DNA of 5,424 bases, taken from Chloroflexia bacterium. GTDB taxonomy: Bacteria > Chloroflexota > Chloroflexia > Thermomicrobiales > JALYUS01. The translations under genes and the position numbers were made by a program. The notes beneath the pieces were generated by a model. The model was not told where the DNA came from. It did not search any database and saw only the letters and a program-made list of their open reading frames with translations. The stretch covers positions 1-5,424 of the forward strand of contig JAICIL010000301.1 of assembly GCA_025924435.1 (NCBI GenBank). The letters are read 5' to 3'. Shown in pieces: positions 1 to 5,424 of the stretch (the stretch's first letter is position 1; every line of letters begins with the position of its first letter).

Positions 1-639
1 CCCCGGCGCGGTCGCCGGTTGGGGCGTGCCGCCGTACGGTTCGAGGTCGAGATCGGCGGGGCCGTTCTCCATCAGGAAGAGCACCGGGATGAGGACGAGG
101 ACGGCGACGCCCGCGAGGATGAGCACCGCGCCCCGCCAGCCGATCGTCACGACGAGCCGCACATTCAGTTGCACGAAGAGCAGTTGGCCCGCCGAGGTCG
201 CGCCGCCGAAGATTCCCATCACCAGGCCGCGCTTCTCGACGAACCAGCGATTCGCGACCGCCGCGCCGAGCACCGTCGCCACCATCCCCGTGCCGACGCC
301 GCTCACGACGCCCCAGAGCAGGACGAGTTGCCACAATTGCGCCATCGCCGCGCTCGTCGCGGTGCTGACGACGATTAACAGGAGGCCGATCACCATCAAC
401 CGGCGCGGGCCGGAGCGGTCCATCAGCCGCCCGGCAATCGGCCCCATCAGGCCGAAGAGCAGGAGGCCGATCGAGACGGCGAAGGAGATCGCCGCCGCGC
501 TCCAGCCGAATTCCTCCTCGAGCGGGTGGATCAGCACGCCGGGGACGGAGCGCTCGCCCGCCGACGTGATCAGCGTGATCGCCGTCACGCCGACGACGAT
601 CCATCCGTAGTAGACCCGTCCGCTCAGACTGCGTTGCAT
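1..639 (-). CDS. MFS transporter, N-terminal half (partial at left edge)
   Basis: Inner-membrane secondary carrier of the major facilitator superfamily. The 213 residues visible read MQRSLSGRVYYGWIVVGVTA onward; the YYGW start into helix 1 is typical of the monocarboxylate/oxalate-formate antiporter-like branch. About six membrane segments can be seen, near residues 13-31, 50-70, 79-98, 101-125, 138-158 and 168-189. The loop between helices 2 and 3 carries MFS motif A (GPIAGRLMDRSGPRR, residues 66-80). The sequence then enters a polar stretch (ENGPADLDLEPYGG) that fits the central cytoplasmic loop, so the second six-helix half, roughly 200 residues, lies outside the window. The ATG at 639-637 is chosen because an AAGGAAAGG Shine-Dalgarno-like stretch (659-651) lies 11 bp upstream, a slightly long spacing, and the N-terminus has family-typical length. 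It is divergent from the APC permease. The substrate cannot be read from sequence; small organic acids are a family-based guess. The MFS assignment is firm, the subfamily is not. Confidence 0.9.
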   Translation of the reverse strand, partial: MQRSLSGRVYYGWIVVGVTAITLITSAGERSVPGVLIHPLEEEFGWSAAAISFAVSIGLLLFGLMGPIAGRLMDRSGPRRLMVIGLLLIVVSTATSAAMAQLWQLVLLWGVVSGVGTGMVATVLGAAVANRWFVEKRGLVMGIFGGATSAGQLLFVQLNVRLVVTIGWRGAVLILAGVAVLVLIPVLFLMENGPADLDLEPYGGTPQPATAPG

Positions 640-810
640 TGCCGGGTTCGCCTTTCCTTGTCACACGACGGGTCGTACGAGCGCTGTATTACCTCGGAAG
701 CATACGAGCAGGGAATGCGGCGCAAAAGGGCCAATCGCGATGGCACGGCGCGTCCAATCGCTGCTCTCGCGTAACAGCGCGCACGGGCGGTCCATTCCGA
801 TTGTGGCACC

Positions 811-834
811 TTGCATGCAAAGCAAGCATCGCAA
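811..834. promoter_or_regulatory. Imperfect inverted repeat, candidate operator or 5' leader hairpin
   Basis: TTGCATGC (811-818) is followed by a seven-base spacer and then GCAT-C-GCAA (826-834), so eight bases of each arm are complementary with a single extra C. The left part is also a perfect 10-bp palindrome, TTGCATGCAA (811-820). The dyad ends 51 bp before the permease ATG. It could be a regulator binding site or, if transcribed, a small leader hairpin. No regulator gene is visible beside it, so the role is inferred from symmetry and position only. Confidence 0.3.
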
Positions 835-871
835 CGGCGGCGAAACGCGCCGTGATGGCGGTAAGCACTGC

Positions 872-878
872 GGGAGAG
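872..878 (+). promoter_or_regulatory. Ribosome binding site of the APC permease
   Basis: GGGAGAG lies seven bases before the ATG at 886, a near-ideal Shine-Dalgarno match and spacing. It fixes the start of the permease, whose first 42 residues are polar and lead directly into the first membrane segment. Confidence 0.7.
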
Positions 879-885
879 TAGCGGC

Positions 886-2832
886 ATGGCGACGGTGCGC
901 GTCCTGCCACAGCAGACGAATGGCCGGTTCAAAGAATGGCTCCTCGAGGGCGACACGAGGCAGGCGGAAGGGCCGCATGTCCGCCGGGTCGAGGAGCATA
1001 CGCACCCGTGGTGGCAGGTGATGTGCCTCACCGGCGTGGACTATTTCTCCACCCTCGGCTACCAGCCGGGGATCGCGGCGCTCGCGGCGGGCCTGCTCGC
1101 GCCGGTCGCCACGTTGATTCTCGTACTCGTGACGCTCGTCGGCGCGCTGCCGATCTATCGCCGTGTCGCGGCGGAAAGCCCGCACGGCGAAGGCTCCATC
1201 GCCATGCTCGAACGCCTGCTCAGTTGGTGGAAGGGGAAACTCTTCGTCCTCTGCCTGCTCGGCTTCGTCGCGACCGACTTCATCATCACGATCACGCTCT
1301 CCGCCGCCGACGCGAGCGCGCACGTCATCGAGAATCCATTCGTGCCGGGGTTCATCCACGGCCAGCGGATCGCCATCACGCTCTTCCTCGTCGCGCTGCT
1401 CGGTGCGGTCTTCCTCAAGGGGTTCGGCGAGGCAATCTACCTCGCCGTCGGCCTCGTCGGCGTCTATCTGCTCCTCAATTGCGTCGTCGTGGTCGCCGGT
1501 CTCCGCGCCATCATCGCCCGTCCGGTTGTTGTCCACGACTGGCAGCGCGCGCTGTTCGCGAGCCACGGCAACCCGCTGGCGATGGTGGCGATCTCGCTCC
1601 TCCTCTTTCCCCGGCTCGCCCTCGGCCTCTCCGGCTTCGAGACCGGCGTCGCGGTGATGCCGCTCGTGCGCGGGCGGGCGGGCGACGACCCGGCCCGCCC
1701 GGCGGGCCGCATCCGCAACACGCGCAAACTGCTCCTGACGGCGGCGATCATCATGAGCCTCTTCCTCATCGCCAGCAGTTTCGCCACGACGGTGCTGATC
1801 CCCGCGGATCAGTTCAAGGAGGGCGGCCAGGCGAACGGGCGGGCGCTCGCCTATCTCGCCCACGAGCGCCTCGGCGGCGGCTTCGGCACGCTCTACGACA
1901 TCAGCACGATCCTCATCCTCTGGTTCGCGGGCGCGTCGGCGATGGCGGGCCTCCTCAATATCGTGCCGCGCTACTTGCCGCGCTACGGCATGGCGCCCGA
2001 CTGGACGCGCGCGACGCGCCCCCTCGTCCTCGTCTTCACCGCAATCGCCTTCGCCGTCACGCTGCTCTTCCGCGCGGACGTCAACAAGCAGGGCGGCGCG
2101 TACGCGACGGGCGTGCTGGTGCTCATCACGTCGGCGGCGGTGGCGGTGGCGCTCGCCGTCCGCCGGACGCGGAACCGGTCGCTGCTCGTGGCGTTTGTCG
2201 CGATCGCCCTCGTCTTCGCGTACACGACGGTCGTCAATGTTTTCGAGCGGCCGGACGGCGTGAAGATCGCCTCGTTCTTCATCGGCGCGATCATCGTCAC
2301 GTCGTTCGTCTCCCGCGTCCGCCGCTCGACGGAACTGCGCGCGACCGAGATCGTCCTCGACGCGATGGCGCGGCAATTCATCGCGGACGCGGCGCGGGAC
2401 GGCCGGATCCGCTTCATCGCCAACCAGCCGGACGCGCGCGACATCGGCAAGTACTTCGAGAAGGAGAAGGAGCAGCGGGAGGACAACCATATCCCGCCCG
2501 ACGACCCGGTCCTCTTTCTCGAAGTGACGGTCCGGGATGCGTCCGAATTCGCGCCCGAATTGCTGGTGCGCGGCGCGACGGCGGCGGGCTATCGCGTGCT
2601 GCGCATCGAGAGCGCGGCGGTCGCCAACGCGATTGCCGCCTTCCTCCTCTACGTCCGCGACACGACGGGCGTGATCCCCGATGTCTATTTCGGCTGGGGC
2701 GAGGGGAACCCGGTCGTCTATCTCGGCCGCTACTTCCTCTTCGGCGACGGCGACATCGCGCCCGTGACGCGCGAGGTGCTGCGCGAGGCGGAACCGGACC
2801 CGGAACGCCGCCCGGCGGTGCACGTCGGATAG
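886..2832 (+). CDS. APC-superfamily (amino acid) permease with C-terminal soluble domain
   Basis: Predicted inner-membrane permease of 648 residues, complete, ending in TAG. A polar N-terminus (1-42) precedes the first segment, which holds [13 protein letters not shown] (50-62), placed like the broken helix 1 of APC-fold carriers. Further hydrophobic segments lie near 69-95, 118-140, 161-176, 181-206, 228-250, 281-305, 334-360, 376-396, 404-425, 433-452 and 459-476, giving about 12. The stretch [11 protein letters not shown] (244-254) resembles the broken helix 6 signature (GFE) of amino acid permeases. Residues 480-648 are soluble and probably cytoplasmic. They include a charged stretch around 522-540 and a striking C-terminal block, [20 protein letters not shown] (601-620) followed by [17 protein letters not shown]. 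Typical amino acid permeases are 450-500 residues, so the tail is an addition, as in KUP potassium carriers, but the KUP helix-1 signature is absent. Amino acid uptake is the likeliest role; the substrate is unknown. The gene is convergent with an M20 amidohydrolase that could generate its substrate (inference). Confidence 0.88.
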   Translation: MATVRVLPQQTNGRFKEWLLEGDTRQAEGPHVRRVEEHTHPWWQVMCLTGVDYFSTLGYQPGIAALAAGLLAPVATLILVLVTLVGALPIYRRVAAESPHGEGSIAMLERLLSWWKGKLFVLCLLGFVATDFIITITLSAADASAHVIENPFVPGFIHGQRIAITLFLVALLGAVFLKGFGEAIYLAVGLVGVYLLLNCVVVVAGLRAIIARPVVVHDWQRALFASHGNPLAMVAISLLLFPRLALGLSGFETGVAVMPLVRGRAGDDPARPAGRIRNTRKLLLTAAIIMSLFLIASSFATTVLIPADQFKEGGQANGRALAYLAHERLGGGFGTLYDISTILILWFAGASAMAGLLNIVPRYLPRYGMAPDWTRATRPLVLVFTAIAFAVTLLFRADVNKQGGAYATGVLVLITSAAVAVALAVRRTRNRSLLVAFVAIALVFAYTTVVNVFERPDGVKIASFFIGAIIVTSFVSRVRRSTELRATEIVLDAMARQFIADAARDGRIRFIANQPDARDIGKYFEKEKEQREDNHIPPDDPVLFLEVTVRDASEFAPELLVRGATAAGYRVLRIESAAVANAIAAFLLYVRDTTGVIPDVYFGWGEGNPVVYLGRYFLFGDGDIAPVTREVLREAEPDPERRPAVHVG

Positions 2833-2833
2833 C

Positions 2834-2853
2834 GCCGGACCCCCCGGCCTTTC
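2834..2853 (+). terminator. Weak candidate terminator between convergent genes
   Basis: A short hairpin, GCCGG (2834-2838), loop ACCCC, CCGGC (2844-2848), starts one base after the permease stop and is followed by CTTTC. The stem is only 5 bp, though all G-C, and the T run is three bases, so it falls short of a strong intrinsic terminator. With 22 bp between the two stop codons it is the only candidate for ending permease transcription before it enters the amidohydrolase gene antisense. Confidence 0.25.
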
Positions 2854-2854
2854 C

Positions 2855-4120
2855 CTACTCGCCGTTTCCCAGATACTCCATCGCGATCGCCGTCATCATG
2901 GCGACGCCGAGGGGGAGGGCGCGCTCGTCCACGTCGAACTTCGGGTGGTGGACGCCGTTCGTCAGGCCGCGCGCCGCGTTGCCGGTGCCGAGCCGCATCA
3001 TCGCGCCGGGCACCCGCTCCAGCACGAAGGCGAAATCCTCGCCGCCGAGGCCGAGCGGCTTGACCTTGACGTTTTCCGCGCCGATGATCGGCAGCGCGGC
3101 GCGGCGGATCAGTTCGCACATTTCCGGGTTGTTGATCATCGCCGGGTAGCCGGTGAGATAGGCCGTCTCCGCCGTCGCGCCCATCGCCTGGGCGATGTGG
3201 GAGGCGACTTCGGGGATCCGTTTGCGGATATGCTCGCGGACCTCCAGATTGAGCGTCCGCACCGTGCCGAAGAGGGTCGCGAACTCCGGGATGACATTCG
3301 CCGCGCCGACCCCCGCCTGCAACGTGCCGATCGTGATGACGGCGGATTCCGTCGGATCCGTCTCGCGGCTGATCAGCGACTGGAGCGCGATGAGGATGTG
3401 CGCCGCGACGAGCGTGCTGTCCACCGCGCTGTGCGGTCGGGCGGCGTGCCCGCCCTTGCCGTGGACGCGGATGAAGACGCGGTCGGAGTTGGCGTTCGCC
3501 ATCCCCGGTGTGAAGGCGATCTGCCCGGCGGGCACCTGCGGGTCCACATGGAGGGCGAAAGCGGCGTCCACCGTCGGGTTTTCGAGCAAGCCATCCGCGA
3601 TCATCGCCCGCGCGCCGCCGAACCCCTCCTCGCCGGGCTGGAACATCAGTTTGACCGTCCCCGCGAACTCGCCCCGGCGCGCCCAGAGCACGCGGGCGGT
3701 GTTGAGGATCACCGCCGTATGGACATCGTGCCCGCAGGCGTGCATGACGTTCGGTGTGAGCGAGGCGTAGTCCGCGCCCGTCTCCTCCTGCATCGCCAGC
3801 GCGTCCATATCCCCGCGCAGGATGACGCACTTGCCGGGGCGTGCCCCCTCGATGGTGGCGATGATGCCCGTGCCGCCCGTCGTCGGCAGCGTCTCGATCC
3901 CGGCGACCTTCAGGGCGTCGGCGTCCATGTAAAAGGGCCGCCCGTCGCCGCCGACCCCGGTGCGGAAGGGGATGCCCGCCTCGCGCAGGTTCTCCGCGAC
4001 GAAGTTGGCGGTGTTCGTCTCGCGGAGCGAGAGTTCCGGGTGCATATGGAGGTAGCGCCGCTCCCTGCTCACGCGCTCCGCGAGGGCCTCGATCATCGGG
4101 TCAAGTGCTGCCACAGCCAT
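2855..4120 (-). CDS. M20-family metal-dependent amidohydrolase (N-acyl amino acid hydrolase type)
   Basis: Complete 421-residue cytoplasmic hydrolase (no signal peptide) of peptidase family M20, subfamily D, the group of hippurate, N-acyl-amino-acid and auxin-conjugate hydrolases, which cleave an amide bond to free an amino acid. Family landmarks occur in order: HPELS (27-31), RGDMDAL (102-108), ACGHDVH (128-134), QPGEEG (161-166), ALHVDP (189-194), the dimerisation-domain stretch HGKGGHAARPH (220-230), GGEDFAF (359-365) and HHPKFDVDE (391-399). By family analogy Cys129, His131, Glu165, His191 and His391 bind the two metals and Glu164 is the general base, so all catalytic residues are present. 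The ATG at 4120 is preferred because AAAGGA lies 10 bases upstream; the in-frame ATG at 4129 sits only one base after that site. An oddity is about 25 extra residues (56-81) where relatives run almost directly from RTGV to GTG. The exact acyl substrate cannot be told. It is convergent with the permease. Confidence 0.93.
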   Translation of the reverse strand: MAVAALDPMIEALAERVSRERRYLHMHPELSLRETNTANFVAENLREAGIPFRTGVGGDGRPFYMDADALKVAGIETLPTTGGTGIIATIEGARPGKCVILRGDMDALAMQEETGADYASLTPNVMHACGHDVHTAVILNTARVLWARRGEFAGTVKLMFQPGEEGFGGARAMIADGLLENPTVDAAFALHVDPQVPAGQIAFTPGMANANSDRVFIRVHGKGGHAARPHSAVDSTLVAAHILIALQSLISRETDPTESAVITIGTLQAGVGAANVIPEFATLFGTVRTLNLEVREHIRKRIPEVASHIAQAMGATAETAYLTGYPAMINNPEMCELIRRAALPIIGAENVKVKPLGLGGEDFAFVLERVPGAMMRLGTGNAARGLTNGVHHPKFDVDERALPLGVAMMTAIAMEYLGNGE

Positions 4121-4130
4121 GCGTCGCATA

Positions 4131-4136
4131 TCCTTT
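4131..4136 (-). promoter_or_regulatory. Ribosome binding site deciding the amidohydrolase start
   Basis: On the minus strand AAAGGA (4136-4131) is followed by TATGCGACGC and then the ATG at 4120. The spacing is one base to the upstream in-frame ATG (4129) and ten bases to the ATG at 4120. The second fits ribosome use better, so the protein probably begins MAVAALDP rather than MRRMAVAALDP. Confidence 0.55.
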
Positions 4137-4164
4137 CGTCTTCGCGCCCCACTCAATGCCACAG

Positions 4165-4193
4165 AGTATCGCAGATTCCCGAAACCGATTGAA
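4165..4193 (-). promoter_or_regulatory. Possible sigma-70-type promoter for the amidohydrolase
   Basis: On the minus strand TTCAAT (4193-4188, 3/6 to TTGACA) and GATACT (4170-4165, 4/6 to TATAAT) are 17 bp apart, with the start codon about 45 bp further on. The matches are weak; the spacing and position are what support it. The -35 box would lie inside the left arm of the inverted-repeat element. Confidence 0.2.
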
Positions 4194-4340
4194 CCGCAAA
4201 GGAACGGAGACAAATAAAATGATGAGAGAACATGGAGAGCGAAAATCATCTACAATCTCCGCTCGTCGCCTGGTTCTCCCAACCTTTTCGCTTTCTTTGC
4301 CCCCTCTGTGTCCTCTGCGTCTCCGCGGTTCAATCGGTTT
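4182..4340. repeat. 159-bp inverted-repeat (palindromic, MITE-like) intergenic element
   Basis: The outer arms AAACCGATTGAACCGC (4182-4197) and GCGGTTCAATCGGTTT (4325-4340) are perfect 16-bp inverted repeats. The pairing continues inward: GGAGAC (4206-4211) with GTCTCC (4319-4324) after an eight-base bulge, AGCGAAAA (4238-4245) with TTTTCGCT (4285-4292), and a small GGTT-CTCCC-AACC hairpin at 4272-4284. The element is richer in A+T than the genes around it and has no long open frame of its own. The right half, with CTCTGTGTCCTCTGCGTCTC beside CGCGGTTCAAT, resembles dispersed intergenic repeats I recall from several bacterial phyla; that is memory, not a search. No target-site duplication is clear next to the arms. 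It fills most of the gap between the divergent amidohydrolase and enolase-superfamily genes. Confidence 0.75.
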
Positions 4341-4352
4341 GCGTCGGTTTGC
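4334..4352 (+). repeat. Tandem 10-bp direct repeat before the enolase-superfamily gene
   Basis: TCGGTTTGC occurs at 4334-4342 and again at 4344-4352, one helical turn apart (10-bp period). The first copy overlaps the outer arm of the inverted repeat; the second ends four bases before the Shine-Dalgarno site. It may be a chance duplication at the element border or a binding site read on one face of the helix. Confidence 0.4.
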
Positions 4353-4356
4353 CAAT

Positions 4357-4363
4357 GGAGGGG
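4357..4363 (+). promoter_or_regulatory. Ribosome binding site of the enolase-superfamily gene
   Basis: GGAGGGG ends six bases before the ATG at 4370, a strong Shine-Dalgarno match that fixes the start. Only 16 bp separate it from the inverted-repeat element, too little for a full promoter, so transcription must begin inside or upstream of that element. Confidence 0.75.
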
Positions 4364-4369
4364 TGTGCG

Positions 4370-5424
4370 ATGCGCGTGACGGATGTGAAGACCTTTCTCG
4401 TTCATCCCGGCGCGGGGAAGAACTGGCTCCTCGTCAAGGTGGAGACGGACGCGGGCATCCACGGCTGGGGCGAGTCGTACACGCAGGCGGATCGCGACCG
4501 GGCGATCGAGGCGCATATCCACGCGATGAAGCGGTACGTGATCGGGCGCGACCCGTTCGCGATTAAGCACTTCACGACGGTCATGTACCTCGACTGGTCG
4601 GGGAAGCGGGGCGCGATGGACTTCTACTGCGCCCTCTCCGGCATCGAGCAGGCCCTCTGGGACATCGCGGGGAAGGCGGCGGGCCAGCCCGTCTACAACC
4701 TGCTCGGCGGTCGCTGCCGGGACAAAATCCGCGTCTACGCGAACGGCTGGGGCGAGGGCGCGCAGACGCCGGAGGCGCTGGCGGAGGCGGCGCGTCGCGT
4801 GGTGGAACGTGGCTTCACGGCGCTCAAATTCGACCCGTTCCCGAACCCGTGGCGCGAGATCATTGACCGCGATCAGGAGCGGCGGGCCGTCGCCAATGTG
4901 CGGGCGGTGCGGGGGGCGGTCGGCCCGGATGTGGAAATCCTCATCGAGGTCCATCGCCGCCTCGCCCCGGTCTCCGCCGTCCGCGTGGCGCGGCTGATGG
5001 AGGAGTTCGACCCCTTCTGGTACGAGGAGCCCGTCTCGTCGCGGAACATGGGCGGGCTGGCGGCGGCGAAGCGGGAGATTCATATCCCGGTCGTGACGGG
5101 CGAGGAGTTGTACACGAAGGCGGAGTTCCGCGCCGTCTTCGAGCGGGGCGCGGCGGACATCATCAACCCGGACATCTGCAACTGCGGCGGCATCCTCGAA
5201 TTGAAGGAGATCGCGGCGATGGCCGAGGCGTACTCCGTCGCCGTCTCGCCGCACAACTACAACAGCACGACCGTCGGCCTCGCCGCGACCGCGCACCTCT
5301 GCGCAACGATCCCGAACTTCCTCATCACCGAGTATTTCGTCAACTTCGAGGCGGTCGGCAAGGAGATTTCGCGCGGCACGCTCGTCGCAGAGAACGGCTA
5401 CCTGGCGCTGCCGACCGCGCCGGG
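4370..5424 (+). CDS. Enolase-superfamily sugar-acid dehydratase/racemase (mandelate racemase subgroup), 3' partial
   Basis: The 351 residues shown are most of a cytoplasmic enzyme that abstracts the proton next to a carboxylate, using Mg2+ to hold the enolate; relatives are usually 380-400 residues, so about 30-50 are missing at the right edge. The N-terminal capping domain (about 1-115) includes GIEQALWDIAGKAAGQPVYN (91-110) and LLGG (111-114), characteristic of this family. The barrel follows with LKFDP (152-156), IEVHRRL (192-198), FWYEEP (216-221), TGEEL (243-247), NPDICNCGG (266-274), SPHN (293-296) and TEYF (320-323). By analogy Glu193, Glu219 and Glu245 bind metal, His195 and the Asp268/His295 dyad are acid/base residues, and Glu321 closes the site. 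The E-x-H motif resembles galactonate dehydratase, where the first residue is Asp. This favours dehydration of an aldonic acid, but family members differ widely in substrate and I cannot name one. Divergent from the amidohydrolase across the inverted repeat. Confidence 0.9.
   Translation, partial: MRVTDVKTFLVHPGAGKNWLLVKVETDAGIHGWGESYTQADRDRAIEAHIHAMKRYVIGRDPFAIKHFTTVMYLDWSGKRGAMDFYCALSGIEQALWDIAGKAAGQPVYNLLGGRCRDKIRVYANGWGEGAQTPEALAEAARRVVERGFTALKFDPFPNPWREIIDRDQERRAVANVRAVRGAVGPDVEILIEVHRRLAPVSAVRVARLMEEFDPFWYEEPVSSRNMGGLAAAKREIHIPVVTGEELYTKAEFRAVFERGAADIINPDICNCGGILELKEIAAMAEAYSVAVSPHNYNSTTVGLAATAHLCATIPNFLITEYFVNFEAVGKEISRGTLVAENGYLALPTAP

Larger units (their letters stand above)
640..885. 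promoter_or_regulatory. Divergent intergenic control region between the MFS and APC genes
   Basis: This 246-bp region separates two divergently transcribed transporter genes and should hold both promoters. I see no convincing coding sequence: the frames crossing it have no start with a good ribosome site and resemble no family I know. Short symmetric or repeated words are present: TCGTACGA (673-680), ATCGCGAT (734-741), TACGAGC twice (676-682 and 703-709), CCAATCGC twice (731-738 and 754-761), and the dyad at 811-834 listed separately. No pair of boxes matches the sigma-70 consensus well. On the minus strand TATGCT (706-701) is a 4/6 match to a -10 box, but its only partner 15 bp upstream, TTGCGC, is weak. 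Promoter positions are therefore not assigned. Confidence 0.45.

Noticed and set aside
855..881. Eight-codon open frame (MAVSTAGE) ending four bases before the permease start
   Set aside because: It has no convincing ribosome site of its own and its end overlaps the permease Shine-Dalgarno site; a frame this short is expected by chance.
661..2823. A 720-residue open frame on the minus strand opposite the APC permease
   Set aside because: Its product is dominated by Arg, Asp, Glu and Ala in low-complexity runs, as expected antisense to a G+C-rich gene. The plus-strand frame has family motifs and a good ribosome site.
886..2832. KUP potassium transporter identity for the permease, because of the long C-terminal tail
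   Set aside because: The KUP helix-1 signature is absent; the first segment reads [13 protein letters not shown] and helix 6 carries an APC-type GFE motif.
936..3149. A 737-residue open frame on the plus strand overlapping the permease and the end of the amidohydrolase
   Set aside because: It is a shifted reading of the permease gene, with Arg/Pro-rich sequence and no recognisable domain, and it crosses into a gene on the other strand.
2945..4192. A 415-residue plus-strand open frame opposite the amidohydrolase
   Set aside because: The minus strand encodes every M20 motif; this frame gives an Arg/Asp/Ala-rich product with no family features.
4121..4249. N-terminal extension of the amidohydrolase by up to 43 residues
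   Set aside because: The extension runs through the inverted-repeat element, has no ribosome site at 4249 and does not match the family N-terminus, which begins shortly before HPELS.
4250..5296. A 348-residue minus-strand open frame opposite the enolase-superfamily gene
   Set aside because: Antisense to a gene with complete active-site motifs; the composition is typical of a shadow frame.
1..5424. CRISPR array, tRNA, riboswitch, transposase or defence system
   Set aside because: No regularly spaced direct repeats, no cloverleaf or known aptamer core that I could recognise, and no open frame with nuclease, transposase or toxin motifs.

Overview
The window is bacterial and strongly G+C rich, with G or C at most third codon positions and good Shine-Dalgarno sites before its genes. 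Both genes that end inside it stop with TAG. It could come from a soil or thermophile-associated lineage such as Chloroflexota (Thermomicrobia-like), but that is a guess from style and gene types. No rRNA or other marker gene is present to settle it.

From left to right there are four protein genes. (1) Positions 1-639, minus strand: the N-terminal six-helix half of a major facilitator superfamily (MFS) transporter, cut by the left edge. (2) Positions 640-885: a divergent, non-coding control region with an imperfect dyad at 811-834. (3) Positions 886-2832, plus strand: a complete 648-residue APC-superfamily permease with about 12 membrane segments and a soluble C-terminal domain of about 170 residues. 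(4) Positions 2855-4120, minus strand: a complete M20-family metal-dependent amidohydrolase, convergent with the permease and separated from it by only 22 bp. (5) Positions 4121-4369: a divergent intergenic region almost filled by a 159-bp inverted-repeat element (4182-4340) with perfect 16-bp outer arms. (6) Positions 4370-5424, plus strand: an enolase-superfamily (mandelate racemase/galactonate dehydratase-like) enzyme, cut by the right edge just short of its C-terminus.

The set looks like an accessory nutrient-scavenging region: two uptake or exchange permeases, a hydrolase that frees amino acids from N-acyl or similar conjugates, and an acid-sugar dehydratase or racemase. The permease and amidohydrolase may share substrates (amino acids), and the MFS carrier and enolase-superfamily enzyme may share organic or sugar acids. 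This is inference. The genes are on alternating strands, so no operon is visible.

I found no CRISPR array, tRNA, transposase, toxin-antitoxin pair or defence gene, and nothing I can call a new system. The most interesting non-coding object is the inverted-repeat element between the amidohydrolase and the enolase-superfamily gene. It probably contains or displaces the promoters of both.
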